Shown: positions 34,885 to 43,243 of the stretch, piece after piece
How the letters are laid out: each line of letters opens with the position of its first letter
Position numbering within the stretch: position 1 is the stretch's first letter
Position numbers and translations under genes: made by a program
Origin: Micromonospora parathelypteridis
Lineage (GTDB): Bacteria > Actinomycetota > Actinomycetes > Mycobacteriales > Micromonosporaceae
Reading direction: 5' to 3'
DNA length: 64,000 nt
Assembly (NCBI RefSeq): GCF_014201145.1
Contig: NZ_JACHDP010000001.1
Coordinates: 1,922,001 to 1,986,000 of the forward strand
Notes under the pieces: generated by a model
What the model was told of the DNA's origin: nothing
Seen by the model: only the letters and a program-made list of their open reading frames with translations
Databases searched by the model: none

Positions 34885-35003
34885 CCACCCCTCCCCCGAC
34901 GTTCCGTGGCGGCCGAGTCGGCACGGGAGGGCGGTATACCCGTCGACGGGCGCCGCACCCACCTGCGGCCGGCACGCCTCGGCCCGCCGCCTACCGTGGG
35001 CGG

Positions 35004-35585
35004 ATGATGCCGGGCGAGGGCGAGTTGCGGGAGCTGATCAGCGGCAGCGGTTGGCTGACCCGGGCGTTGACCGTGGTGCGGGACTCCGGGCTGCCGGACG
35101 CGTGGATCGGCGCGGGTGCCCTGCGCGATCTGGTCTGGGGTGAGCGGTACGGCGACGGGTTCGACCCGGCGACGGTCCGGGACGTGGACGTGGTCTTCTT
35201 CGACCCGACCAGGCTCACCCCCGACGACGACCATCGAGCCACCGCCCGACTGGCGGCGGCCTGGCCGGAGCCGCAGTGGCAGGCCCGCAACCAGGCGGCG
35301 GTGCACACCTGGTACGCGGCGAAGTTCGGCGGCGACCCGATCGAGCCGTACCGCAGCGTGGCCGAGGCAGTCGCCACCTGGCCGGAGTACGCGACCGCGG
35401 TCGCCGTCCAGCTGGACCTGGCGAACCGCCTCAGGGTCTGCGCCCCCTACGGCCTGGGGGATCTGCTGGGCGGGATCTGGCGGCACAACCCGGCCCGGGT
35501 GGACGTGGCCCGGTCCCGACAGCGGTTGGCCCGGCACCGGCCGGCGCAGCGCTGGCCCGGGGTGACCGTGATCGAACCGGGCTGA
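35004..35585 (+). CDS. Nucleotidyltransferase family protein (PF06042-like)
   Basis: This 193-residue protein has a nucleotidyltransferase-like core: AWIGAGALRDLVWG near the start, RDVDVVFFDPTRLTPDDDH with the paired acidic residues, WQARNQAAVHTWYAAKFGGDPIEPYRSVAEAVATWPEYATAVAV and a C-terminal helical part GLGDLLGGIWRHNP. The wording (NQA..H.W...FG, PY.s..eai..WPet.tavgv) is that of PF06042, uncharacterised nucleotidyltransferases. The substrate is unknown. Starts at 35004 and 35007 are equivalent. Confidence 0.85.
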   Translation: MMPGEGELRELISGSGWLTRALTVVRDSGLPDAWIGAGALRDLVWGERYGDGFDPATVRDVDVVFFDPTRLTPDDDHRATARLAAAWPEPQWQARNQAAVHTWYAAKFGGDPIEPYRSVAEAVATWPEYATAVAVQLDLANRLRVCAPYGLGDLLGGIWRHNPARVDVARSRQRLARHRPAQRWPGVTVIEPG

Positions 35586-35603
35586 CCGGCAACGACGAGC
35601 GCG

Positions 35604-36044
35604 TCAGCCTCGGGGTGGCATGCCGTAGATCCGCTCCACGTGCAGCCGCAGCACCAACCGTCCCTCGTCGACCATGGCCTGGCGGTACTCGTCCCAGTCG
35701 GGGTGTTCGCCACTCAGCGCCCGGTAGAGCGCCACGAGCTCCTCGACGGTCTCGTCGCCGGATTCGACGGCCGGGGTGGTCAGCTCGGCGCGACCCTCGA
35801 CCACCGCGTACGCCCAGCCGTCGTCGCTGGCGACGTGGAAGCTGGCGCGCGGGTCGCGGCGCAGGTTGGCGGTCTTGGCCCGGCCGTCGGTGACGGACAC
35901 GCGGATCAGGCCCGCGGCCCGATCGAAGGAGTAGACCACGGTGGAGAGCTGTGGCCGCCCGTCCCGCTTGATGGTCGCGAGAACGCCCATCGAGCGCTTG
36001 GCGACCAGATCCGTCAACGCCTGCTGGGTACGGTCATCCGGCAC
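35604..36044 (-). CDS. PPOX-class F420-dependent oxidoreductase
   Basis: A 146-residue split-barrel protein: AKRSMGVLATIKRDGRPQLSTVVYSFDRAAGLIRVSVTDGRAKTANLRRDPRASFHVASDD is the typical cofactor-binding half, followed by AYAVVEGRAELTTPA and YRALSGEHPDWDEYRQAMVDEGRLVLRLHVERIYG. This C-terminal wording is that of the F420-binding TIGR03618 group. The GTG at 36044 has GGAGG five bases upstream. It converges with the nucleotidyltransferase gene. Confidence 0.9.
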   Translation of the reverse strand: MPDDRTQQALTDLVAKRSMGVLATIKRDGRPQLSTVVYSFDRAAGLIRVSVTDGRAKTANLRRDPRASFHVASDDGWAYAVVEGRAELTTPAVESGDETVEELVALYRALSGEHPDWDEYRQAMVDEGRLVLRLHVERIYGMPPRG

Positions 36045-36124
36045 GTTTTCCTCCAGGTGGGACGGTCGGCATCGTCCTATCCAAGCACGACCGGTCGACC
36101 AGGAGCGGGCCCCTCGAACGGGAC

Positions 36125-36156
36125 CCGGGCCCTCGCCGACGTCGACGAGGGCCCGG
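36125..36156 (-). terminator. Stem-loop after asd
   Basis: CCGGGCCCTCG (36125-36135) pairs perfectly with CGAGGGCCCGG (36146-36156) around a ten-base loop. It begins 12 bases past the asd stop at 36169. Confidence 0.75.
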
Positions 36157-36168
36157 TGACGGCGACGG

Positions 36169-37347
<1,179 letters not shown>

Positions 37348-37376
37348 GGGGCGGGGGTGGTGGGTGGGTGGTGGGG

Positions 37377-38714
37377 TTAGGCGATCAGGTCTCCTAGGGC
37401 GGCTGCCGTTAGTTCGTCGCGGATGATGGCGGCGTCGCCCTCGATGACCAGGGTCAGCGCGTCCGGGTGCAGGTGGGTGGCCGCCGCCGCGGAGACCTGG
37501 TCCACGTCGGCGGCGAGCAGCGACTCACGCAACCGGGCGTGGTAGTCGTCCGGTAGGCCGTGCACCACCAGCGTGGTCAGCGCGGCGGCGATTGCCCGAG
37601 GGCTCTGCAACTCGACCGAGAGCTGCCCGGCCCGCCAGGAGCGGGCCACCGCCAGCTCGTCCTCGGTCACCCCGCTGGCCTGGGTACGGTTGATCTCGCC
37701 CACCGCCTCGACCAGGGCCGGCACGGTGACCGCGGTCTGCACCCCGGAGCTGACCGCGAACCGACCGAACCGCCGGGACGAGGCGAAATCACCCCGAACG
37801 CCATAGGTGTAGCCGTGCACCTCGCGAAGCAGGTGGTTGAGCCGGGACGTGAACGCCCCACCGAGCACCGTGCCGGCGAGCGTCATCGGCACGTGGTCGG
37901 GGTGCGCCCGGTGCGGCGACGGGTGGCCCAGCCGCAGCGTGGACTGCACCGAGCCGGGCCGGTCCACCAGGATGATCCGCCGGCCGGCGTGCAGCGGCAC
38001 CTCGATCGGGCCACCCCGCTCGGCCGGGCCGCCACCGGTGCCGGCGAACGCCGCCGCGGCGAGCGCGTCCAGGTCGATCCGGTCCAGGTCACCGGCGACG
38101 ATCAGGGTGCCGGGGCGCAGGAACCACTCGGAGTGGAAGACCGTCACGTCCTCCACATCCAACCCGGCGACCGACTCCGGGTCGCCGTGCATCGGGCGTC
38201 CCCAGCGGTTCTGGGCACCGAACAGGTCCGCGCGCAACGCGGCGTCGGCGCGGGGACCCGGGTTGGCCCAGTCCATCCGCAGCGCGGTCGCCTCGTCGTC
38301 ACGGACCCGGCGCACGTCGGCAGGGTCCAGCCTGGGCGTCCGGACCGCCTCGGCGAGCAGTTCCACGGCCGCGCTGAGGCGGTCCACCGGGATCACCACG
38401 CTGGCCTGGAACGAGTCCCAGTCCAACCCGGTCGACAGGGCGGTGCCGAGCCCTTCGACAGCGAGCGCGTACGCGGCGGCGTCCCGCTGCGCGGTCCCCT
38501 CCTCCAGCGCCTTGGCCAGGACCCCGGACAGGCCCTCCTTGCCGATCGGCTCCTGGCCCGCGCCCACGTCGAGCAGCAGCAGAGCAACGGCGAGGTTCTG
38601 CCCGGGCAGGTGCGCGGCGACGACCTGACCGCCGGCCACGGCGCGGCGAACCACCGGCGGGAACCGGTACGGGCGTGCGGCGCCCGGGCCGGGACGGTCG
38701 GCGATCAGCGTCAT
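37377..38714 (-). CDS. M16 family peptidase homolog lacking the zinc motif
   Basis: This 445-residue protein has the M16 two-domain layout but, where HxxEH should be, reads KEGLSGVLAKALEEG, so it has no zinc site. Its C-terminal half has RPGSVQSTLRLGHPSPHRAHPDH and FTSRLNHLLREVHGYTYGVRG, the glycine-rich and substrate-binding segments of non-catalytic M16 partners. It probably pairs with the active subunit encoded just upstream. Its ATG overlaps the stop of that gene (ATGA), consistent with equal amounts of both subunits. Confidence 0.9.
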   Translation of the reverse strand: MTLIADRPGPGAARPYRFPPVVRRAVAGGQVVAAHLPGQNLAVALLLLDVGAGQEPIGKEGLSGVLAKALEEGTAQRDAAAYALAVEGLGTALSTGLDWDSFQASVVIPVDRLSAAVELLAEAVRTPRLDPADVRRVRDDEATALRMDWANPGPRADAALRADLFGAQNRWGRPMHGDPESVAGLDVEDVTVFHSEWFLRPGTLIVAGDLDRIDLDALAAAAFAGTGGGPAERGGPIEVPLHAGRRIILVDRPGSVQSTLRLGHPSPHRAHPDHVPMTLAGTVLGGAFTSRLNHLLREVHGYTYGVRGDFASSRRFGRFAVSSGVQTAVTVPALVEAVGEINRTQASGVTEDELAVARSWRAGQLSVELQSPRAIAAALTTLVVHGLPDDYHARLRESLLAADVDQVSAAAATHLHPDALTLVIEGDAAIIRDELTAAALGDLIA

Positions 38715-40000
38715 GAGGTCTCCTCGGGCAGGTAGGTCAGGATCACCCGGTCGGTGGCGAGCACGTCGGCGGCGGCCTCGGCGATCTGCTCGGCGGTCAC
38801 CGCGAGCAGGGCCGGCAACTGGTCCACGATGCGGGCCGGGTCACCGAACTGCGTGGCGTACCGGCCGAGCAGGTCGGCCCGGCCGTCCACCGTGGACAAC
38901 TGACGCCACCACCCGGTGCTGAGCATGGCCTTGGCTCGATCCAGCTCCGCGGCGGTGACCGGCACGGTGGCCAGCTCGTCGACGACCGCGGCCAGCCCTT
39001 CGGCCAGCCGCTCGGCGCTCACCCCGGCGCGGGCGGTGGCGGTGGCGATCAGCGGTGCCGGGGCGTGCGCGAGGTCCACCCCGTACGCCCCGACCAGGTC
39101 CGGCTGGGCGATCCGTTCACCGTCGGCGAGCCGCTGGTAGAGCCGGCTGCCCCGGCCGCTGCCGAGGACGGTGGCGAGAACGGTGATCACGTTGTAGCCG
39201 GGGCTGCCGAACGGGTAGCTGCGGTGGGCGATGTACACCCGGGGTGCCGGCACGTCGGCGCTGACCGACTCGATGGCCGTCTGCCCGGTCGCCGGCACGC
39301 TGCGGCCGTCCGGGGCCGGCGGGATGTCGTCGCGTGCGGGCAGCGCGCCGAAGTACTTGTCGGCCAGCGCGAACACGTCGGACGCGGTGGCGTCACCGAC
39401 GACGGTGAGCACCGCGTTGTTGGGCGCGTAGTAGGTCTGGTGGAACGCCTGGAAGGTGGCGAGGTCGGCGGCGTTCAGGTCGGCCATCGAGCCGATCGTC
39501 GCGTGATGGTACGGATGCCCCTGCGGGTAGAGCAGCGGCAACAAGCGCAGCCAGGCGTCCCCGTACGGAACGTTCTCGTAGCGTTGCCGGCGCTCGTTCT
39601 TGACCACGTCCCGTTGGTTGTCCAGCGTCTCCTGCGTGAGCGCGGGGACCAGGCCGCCCATCCGGTCGGCCTCCAACCAGAGCGCCAACTCCAGGTGCTC
39701 GGCCGGGACCGTCTCGAAGTAGTTGGTCCGGTCCGGGTTGGTCGTGGCGTTCAGCGAGCCGCCGGAGCCCTGGATCAGCTTCATGTGCTCGGTCTTCGCC
39801 ACGTTCACCGAGCCCTCGAACATCAGGTGCTCGAAAAGATGGGCGAAGCCGGTCTGCCCGGCGGGCTCGTGCCGGGAGCCAACGTCGTACCAGAGGTTGA
39901 CGGCCACGGCCGGCGCGGTGCGATCTTCACTCACCACCACGCGTAGGCCGTTGTCCAGTCGGGACGTCTCGATGGGCCAGGGGTAACCGCTGTCGGGCAT
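38711..40000 (-). CDS. M16 family zinc peptidase, catalytic subunit
   Basis: The 429-residue protein has the inverted zinc motif HLFEH (His54, Glu57, His58) in GQTGFAHLFEHLMFEGS, with the distal glutamate in DNQRDVVKNERRQRYEN. The second M16 domain carries PRVYIAHRSYPFGSPGYNVITVLATVLGSGRGSRLYQRL. M16 peptidases degrade short peptides or process precursors; the M16 heterodimer with the inactive partner encoded downstream resembles YmxG/PqqL-like pairs. No signal peptide is seen, so it probably acts in the cytoplasm. Confidence 0.92.
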   Translation of the reverse strand: MPDSGYPWPIETSRLDNGLRVVVSEDRTAPAVAVNLWYDVGSRHEPAGQTGFAHLFEHLMFEGSVNVAKTEHMKLIQGSGGSLNATTNPDRTNYFETVPAEHLELALWLEADRMGGLVPALTQETLDNQRDVVKNERRQRYENVPYGDAWLRLLPLLYPQGHPYHHATIGSMADLNAADLATFQAFHQTYYAPNNAVLTVVGDATASDVFALADKYFGALPARDDIPPAPDGRSVPATGQTAIESVSADVPAPRVYIAHRSYPFGSPGYNVITVLATVLGSGRGSRLYQRLADGERIAQPDLVGAYGVDLAHAPAPLIATATARAGVSAERLAEGLAAVVDELATVPVTAAELDRAKAMLSTGWWRQLSTVDGRADLLGRYATQFGDPARIVDQLPALLAVTAEQIAEAAADVLATDRVILTYLPEETS

Positions 40001-40101
40001 GCCCCGACGCTATCCGATCTCGCGGGCGGAAAGGTGACGTGCGGTCGGTCGGCGAGCCGGCCGCGAGGCATCGAGGCCGTCGGTCGGGGTACCGGAGGGC
40101 A

Positions 40102-40851
40102 ATGACCGTCAACCCGCCACCGTCCCGGTCCGCCGGCCGGGACGCCACCGCCGTCGAACGTGCCAGCGCCGCGCTCGGTCGGCGGCGCCGCGGCCGCCTG
40201 CTGCATCCGGCCGGTCGCTCGTTCGTCGGCGAGACGGTCATCTGGGGTACGCCCGGACCACCCACCGGGGTCGGTCTGCTGGACGACCCCGGTCGGTACC
40301 GGACCACCATCCGGCTCTCCAAGGGCACGCCCACGCCCGGCAGTTGGCCGGACGTGCTGGGCCTCGCCGTGCGCCTGCACCGCGACACCGGCCGACCGTT
40401 CGACCTGCTGGTCAGCTCCAGCGGCGCGGCCCCGGTGCTGCGGAACCTGCCGCTGCCTCGGCGCCGCTTCACCGGGACGTACAGCACGATCATCTGCTAC
40501 CGCGCGGGCCCGCGCCGACTCTGGCTGGCGGCGCTGGTCGACCCCGACTCGGTCGACCTCGGCCGCAGCCTGGCCACGGTGGCCGCCGCGACCCGGACGG
40601 ACACGCCGCGCCTGGTGCTCGCGGTCGCGTCCGCCGTGGGTCCGTGGCGGCCGGTCGGGGAGGTCAGCATCGGCGCCCAGCTCGGTGCGGCGGAGGACGC
40701 CGCGCTCGCCTTCGACCCGGTGCGCAACCTGCCACCCGAGCTCCGGGTGGCAGGTCCGCTGGCCTGGCTGCGGGAGCAGACCTACCGGGGGTCCCGCCGG
40801 GCACGCGGGGCAACCGTTCAGTCCGGCGGCTCCACCGCCGCCACCGTCTGA
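40102..40851 (+). CDS. Catalase-fold related protein
   Basis: The 249-residue protein resembles the catalase-like heme-binding group often annotated 'phosphodiesterase' in actinomycetes: RGRLLHPAGRSFVGETVIWGTPG, RYRTTIRLSKGTPTPGSWPDVLGLAVRLHRDTGRPFDLLVSSSGAAPVLRNLPLP. The RLSKG...DVLGLAVRL segment parallels the catalase core strand (RFSxxxG..D..G.AvKf). It lacks the full catalase active site and most of the C-terminal helices. Heme binding is inferred from the family only. The start at 40102 is preceded by GGAGG. Its end overlaps the convergent small gene by 34 bases. Confidence 0.7.
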   Translation: MTVNPPPSRSAGRDATAVERASAALGRRRRGRLLHPAGRSFVGETVIWGTPGPPTGVGLLDDPGRYRTTIRLSKGTPTPGSWPDVLGLAVRLHRDTGRPFDLLVSSSGAAPVLRNLPLPRRRFTGTYSTIICYRAGPRRLWLAALVDPDSVDLGRSLATVAAATRTDTPRLVLAVASAVGPWRPVGEVSIGAQLGAAEDAALAFDPVRNLPPELRVAGPLAWLREQTYRGSRRARGATVQSGGSTAATV

Positions 40852-41033
40852 TCCGAGGTACGACGTTCCAGCACCGTGTCCGGCGCCGCGTTCTGGTCCG
40901 CCGCACGGATGTCCGATTCGGTGAGGATGGCCTCCGCCTGCGCCTCCGGGTCGTCGCTGCCCACCGCGGCTTCCTCGGGTAGGAGGTGCGCCCGGGACTC
41001 GACCCGGTCCTGATCGCTCTGCTCGTCTGTCAT
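40818..41033 (-). CDS. Small acidic hypothetical protein
   Basis: This 71-residue acidic protein (TDEQSDQDRVESRAHLLPEEAAVGSDDPEAQAEAILTESD in pattern) has no recognised domain and may be largely disordered. The ATG at 41033 is preceded by AGGGGTGCC. The pattern 'EEAAVGSDDPEAQAEAILTESDxR' is typical of small conserved actinomycete proteins with no known role. It converges with the catalase-fold gene, overlapping by 34 bases. Confidence 0.65.
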   Translation of the reverse strand: MTDEQSDQDRVESRAHLLPEEAAVGSDDPEAQAEAILTESDIRAADQNAAPDTVLERRTSDQTVAAVEPPD

Positions 41034-41056
41034 GGCACCCCTGTTACCCCGACCTC

Positions 41057-41112
41057 GCCTTCGGCACGCGGTGTTCCTGGCGCGGCCTTCGGCACGCTGT
41101 GTTCGTCGCGCG
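41057..41112. repeat. 28-bp direct tandem repeat upstream of the aro leader
   Basis: Copies 41057-41084 and 41085-41112 match at 25 of 28 positions and both begin GCCTTCGGCACGC. They sit about 40 bases before the proposed -10 of the aro leader. They may be a tandem operator or simply a duplication. Confidence 0.6.
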
Positions 41113-41150
41113 CATCTTGGGACGACTGCGGATTAGCCCGCCCGGTCGGG

Positions 41151-41156
41151 TACGCT
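41151..41156 (+). promoter_or_regulatory. Candidate -10 element of the aro leader transcript
   Basis: TACGCT fits TANNNT and lies seven bases before the leader GTG at 41163, so transcription would start at or next to the first base of that codon, giving a leaderless message. I do not see a convincing -35 at the right spacing. Confidence 0.45.
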
Positions 41157-41162
41157 GGCCCG

Positions 41163-41222
41163 GTGACGCGTTCCTATCGATGGTTTAGACAGCCGGCTCG
41201 CAAGCCGGTGACTTCACCATGA
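41163..41222 (+). CDS. Leader peptide with Tyr, Trp and Phe codons (aro attenuator)
   Basis: A GTG opens a 19-codon frame (VTRSYRWFRQPARKPVTSP, TGA at 41220-41222) with Tyr (TAT, 41175), Trp (TGG, 41181) and Phe (TTT, 41184) within four codons. TAT, TTT and the adjacent AGA are rare in this GC-rich genome. It lies 121 bases before the DAHP synthase start and is followed by alternative pairings and an intrinsic terminator. Ribosome stalling at these codons when aromatic tRNAs are uncharged would change which RNA hairpin forms. The assignment as an attenuator leader is inferred from this arrangement. Confidence 0.75.
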   Translation: MTRSYRWFRQPARKPVTSP

Positions 41223-41296
41223 ACTGACGTCACCACGGACCGAGCCGGCTGGGCAGGAGCTGTCGCTCCTGCCCTTTTGCGTACGAGCAGCCGGCT
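41191..41296 (+). promoter_or_regulatory. Aromatic attenuator RNA with three AGCCGGCT copies
   Basis: The palindrome AGCCGGCT occurs at 41191-41198, 41243-41250 and 41289-41296, so any two copies can pair. Copy 1 can also fold locally with AAGCCGG (41202-41208) as CCGGCT-CGCA-AGCCGG (41193-41208). GGTGAC (41207-41212) can pair with GTCACC (41229-41234). Copy 1 lies right after the Tyr/Trp/Phe codons, where a stalled ribosome would cover it. Copy 2 abuts the terminator hairpin. Which pairing acts as antiterminator cannot be settled by eye. Confidence 0.65.
41251..41278 (+). terminator. Intrinsic terminator in the aro leader
   Basis: GGGCAGGAGC (41251-41260), a TGTC loop, and GCTCCTGCCC (41265-41274) form a perfect ten-base stem followed by TTTT (41275-41278), one of the few T-tracts after a stem in the window. 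It is 65 bases before the DAHP synthase start codon, so it would abort the message before the gene. Confidence 0.85.
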
Positions 41297-41343
41297 CGTC
41301 CCGGGCACCGGCCCCGGGCACGGTCGGCGAAAGGATGCCCACC

Positions 41344-42429
41344 GTGACGACCCCGGAGACCGATCGGGTCAGCGATCAGCGGATCGACCGTGTCGTGCCG
41401 CTGACCACGCCCGCCCTCCTGCACCACGAGTTGCCCCTGGAAGCCCCGCTCGCCTCGGCCGTGCTCACCGGCCGTCGCGCGGTGAGTCGCGTCCTGGACC
41501 GCGAGGACGACCGCCTGCTGGTGGTTGTCGGACCCTGCTCGGTCCACGATCCGGCCGCCGCGCTCGACTACGCCCAGCGCCTGCGCGTCGCCGCGGACCG
41601 GCTCTCCGACGACCTGCTGATCGTCATGCGGGTCTACTTCGAGAAGCCCCGCTCCACGGTCGGCTGGAAGGGTCTGATCAACGACCCGGGCCTGGACGGC
41701 AGCGGGGACGTCAACACCGGCCTGCGGCTGGCCCGGGCGTTGCTGCTCGACGTGCTGCGTGTCGGCCTGCCGGTGGGCTGCGAGTTCCTCGACCCGATCA
41801 CACCGCAGTACATCGCGGACACGGTGGCCTGGGGCGCGATCGGTGCCCGCACGGTGGAGAGCCAGGTGCACCGCCAGCTCGCCTCCGGCCTGTCCATGCC
41901 GATCGGCATGAAGAACCGCCCGGACGGCAGCATCGGCACCGCCGTGGACGCGATCCGCGCCGCCGGGGTGCCGCACGTCTTCCCCGGCATCGACTTCTCC
42001 GGCACCCCGGCGATCATGCACACCCGGGGCAACACGGATGGTCACCTGGTGCTGCGCGGCGGAGGCGGTCGGCCCAATTACGACGCGCAGTCGGTTGGCG
42101 GCGCGCTCGACCTGCTCCGCGCGGCGGGGTTGCCGGAGCGGCTGGTGATCGACGCCAGTCACGCCAACAGCGGCAAGGACCACCGCAACCAGCCGCTGGT
42201 CGCCGCCAACGTGGCCGCCCAGCTGGCTGCCGGCCAGCGCGGGATCACCGGCGTGATGCTGGAGTCGTTCCTGCTGCCCGGTCGGCAGGACCTCGACCCG
42301 ACCCGGGAGCTGGAGTACGGCCGGTCGGTCACCGACGCCTGCCTCGGCTGGGACGACACCGCCGAGGTGCTCGACCACCTGGCCTCCGCGGTGAAGGCTC
42401 GCCGGGCCACCCTGCCGACGACGGTGTGA
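41344..42429 (+). CDS. 3-deoxy-7-phosphoheptulonate (DAHP) synthase, class I
   Basis: DAHP synthase condenses phosphoenolpyruvate and erythrose 4-phosphate, the first step of the shikimate pathway. This 361-residue protein is the AroFGH (type I-alpha) form: LLVVVGPCSVHDPAAALDYA, MRVYFEKPRSTVGWKGLINDP, GLPVGCEFLDPITPQYIAD, ARTVESQVHRQLASGLSMPIGMKNRPDGS, IMHTRGNTDGHLVLRGG and DASHANSGKDH, all family signatures including the metal-binding Cys, His and Asp. Most actinobacteria rely on the type II enzyme, so a type I enzyme with its own aromatic leader is notable. AAAGG precedes the GTG at 41344 at good spacing; the ATG at 41335 touches it. Confidence 0.93.
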   Translation: MTTPETDRVSDQRIDRVVPLTTPALLHHELPLEAPLASAVLTGRRAVSRVLDREDDRLLVVVGPCSVHDPAAALDYAQRLRVAADRLSDDLLIVMRVYFEKPRSTVGWKGLINDPGLDGSGDVNTGLRLARALLLDVLRVGLPVGCEFLDPITPQYIADTVAWGAIGARTVESQVHRQLASGLSMPIGMKNRPDGSIGTAVDAIRAAGVPHVFPGIDFSGTPAIMHTRGNTDGHLVLRGGGGRPNYDAQSVGGALDLLRAAGLPERLVIDASHANSGKDHRNQPLVAANVAAQLAAGQRGITGVMLESFLLPGRQDLDPTRELEYGRSVTDACLGWDDTAEVLDHLASAVKARRATLPTTV

Positions 42430-42593
42430 CGGCCGCCACCAAGGCGCGCGGAACACGGGCGGGGGTCGGCTCGTTGACTGGGGTGTCGGTGTGTCCAGTG
42501 TCCCCGGGCCTCACCTAAATAGCCTTCGCGGAATACCGTCCGGCTGGAGCCGCGCAGTGCCACTCGCCGAGAGGCGACCTGCACACCGACACC

Positions 42594-42629
42594 AGCGCCG
42601 CCCCCGGCCCACCGGCCGGGGGCGGCGCT
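42594..42629 (+). terminator. 16-bp GC-rich stem-loop
   Basis: AGCGCCGCCCCCGGCC (42594-42609) pairs perfectly with 42614-42629 around a CACC loop. It is 165 bases past the DAHP synthase stop and 100 bases before the next gene. The stretch 42430-42593 shows no protein gene; it contains a small hairpin (TCGCC-GAGA-GGCGA, 42564-42577). Confidence 0.75.
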
Positions 42630-42728
42630 GTCTCTACGCCCGCCCGACTGGCTCGGCCCGAGGCTCCCCCCGCGCAGGCGGGTCAGGCGCGTGACGTTTG
42701 ACCGATTCCGGCCCGGGTAGCTGATCGC

Positions 42729-42953
42729 GTGACCGACGACGCATCCGTGGCCGGCGAGCCGGACACCCGGGCCATCGACGACCTGCTCGACGACATCTAC
42801 CGGGCGCAGGAGCGGGTCGAACAGGCGGAGATCTACCGCCAGGCGGTGGCCGCCGAACTCCCGCCGGACCTGCTCGCCCGCATCGACGCGCTGCCCGAGG
42901 GCGAGTACGCGGTGGACGAGGCAAGCGACCTGCTGGGCGGCTCCATCGGCTGA
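42729..42953 (+). CDS. Small conserved hypothetical protein
   Basis: This 74-residue acidic protein is mostly helical (AIDDLLDDIYRAQERVEQAEIYRQAVAAELPPDLLARIDALPEGEYAVDEASDLLGG). The regular leucine spacing suggests a helical hairpin; no family is recognised beyond a resemblance to small actinobacterial proteins of unknown role. The GTG at 42729 has no ribosome-binding site, so the message may be leaderless. It precedes another small acidic gene. Confidence 0.65.
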   Translation: MTDDASVAGEPDTRAIDDLLDDIYRAQERVEQAEIYRQAVAAELPPDLLARIDALPEGEYAVDEASDLLGGSIG

Positions 42954-42993
42954 GCGGCTCCATCGCGTGAGCGACCGCAGAAGGGACACCGAC

Positions 42994-43188
42994 ATGACGG
43001 ACCACGAGGACCACGACGAGAAGGTGTCGGCGCTGGGTCAACCGCCGAAGGGCAGGGACACCACGCCCGAGCCGGACTTCGCCAACGAGCACGACCGCAC
43101 CGCCGTGGATCGGGACATCATCACCGGGGCGGACGACGACGAACGAGAACCGGAGTCGCCGCACGGCTGGTCCGGCATGCAGCGCTGA
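42994..43188 (+). CDS. Small acidic hypothetical protein
   Basis: This 64-residue, very polar protein (TDHEDHDEKVSALGQPPKGRDTTPEPDFANEHDRTAVDRDIITGADDDE in pattern) looks disordered. The ATG at 42994 is preceded by AGAAGGGAC; a GTG at 42967 would lengthen it by nine residues. It ends 13 bases before a bidirectional hairpin. Confidence 0.6.
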   Translation: MTDHEDHDEKVSALGQPPKGRDTTPEPDFANEHDRTAVDRDIITGADDDEREPESPHGWSGMQR

Positions 43189-43198
43189 GGCGTACACG

Positions 43199-43230
43199 CA
43201 GCGGGGGCCGGCATTCGCCGGCCCCCGCTG
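43199..43230. terminator. 14-bp bidirectional stem-loop
   Basis: CAGCGGGGGCCGGC (43199-43212) pairs perfectly with GCCGGCCCCCGCTG (43217-43230) around ATTC. It lies between convergent genes ending at 43188 and 43244. Confidence 0.8.
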
Positions 43231-43243
43231 CCGTTCCCTGGAG

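Noticed and set aside
42430..42593. Possible small RNA between DAHP synthase and the next gene
   Set aside because: A TTGACT and a TAAATA are present but too far apart for a promoter; only the strong hairpin at 42594 supports an RNA end, and that fits the upstream gene.
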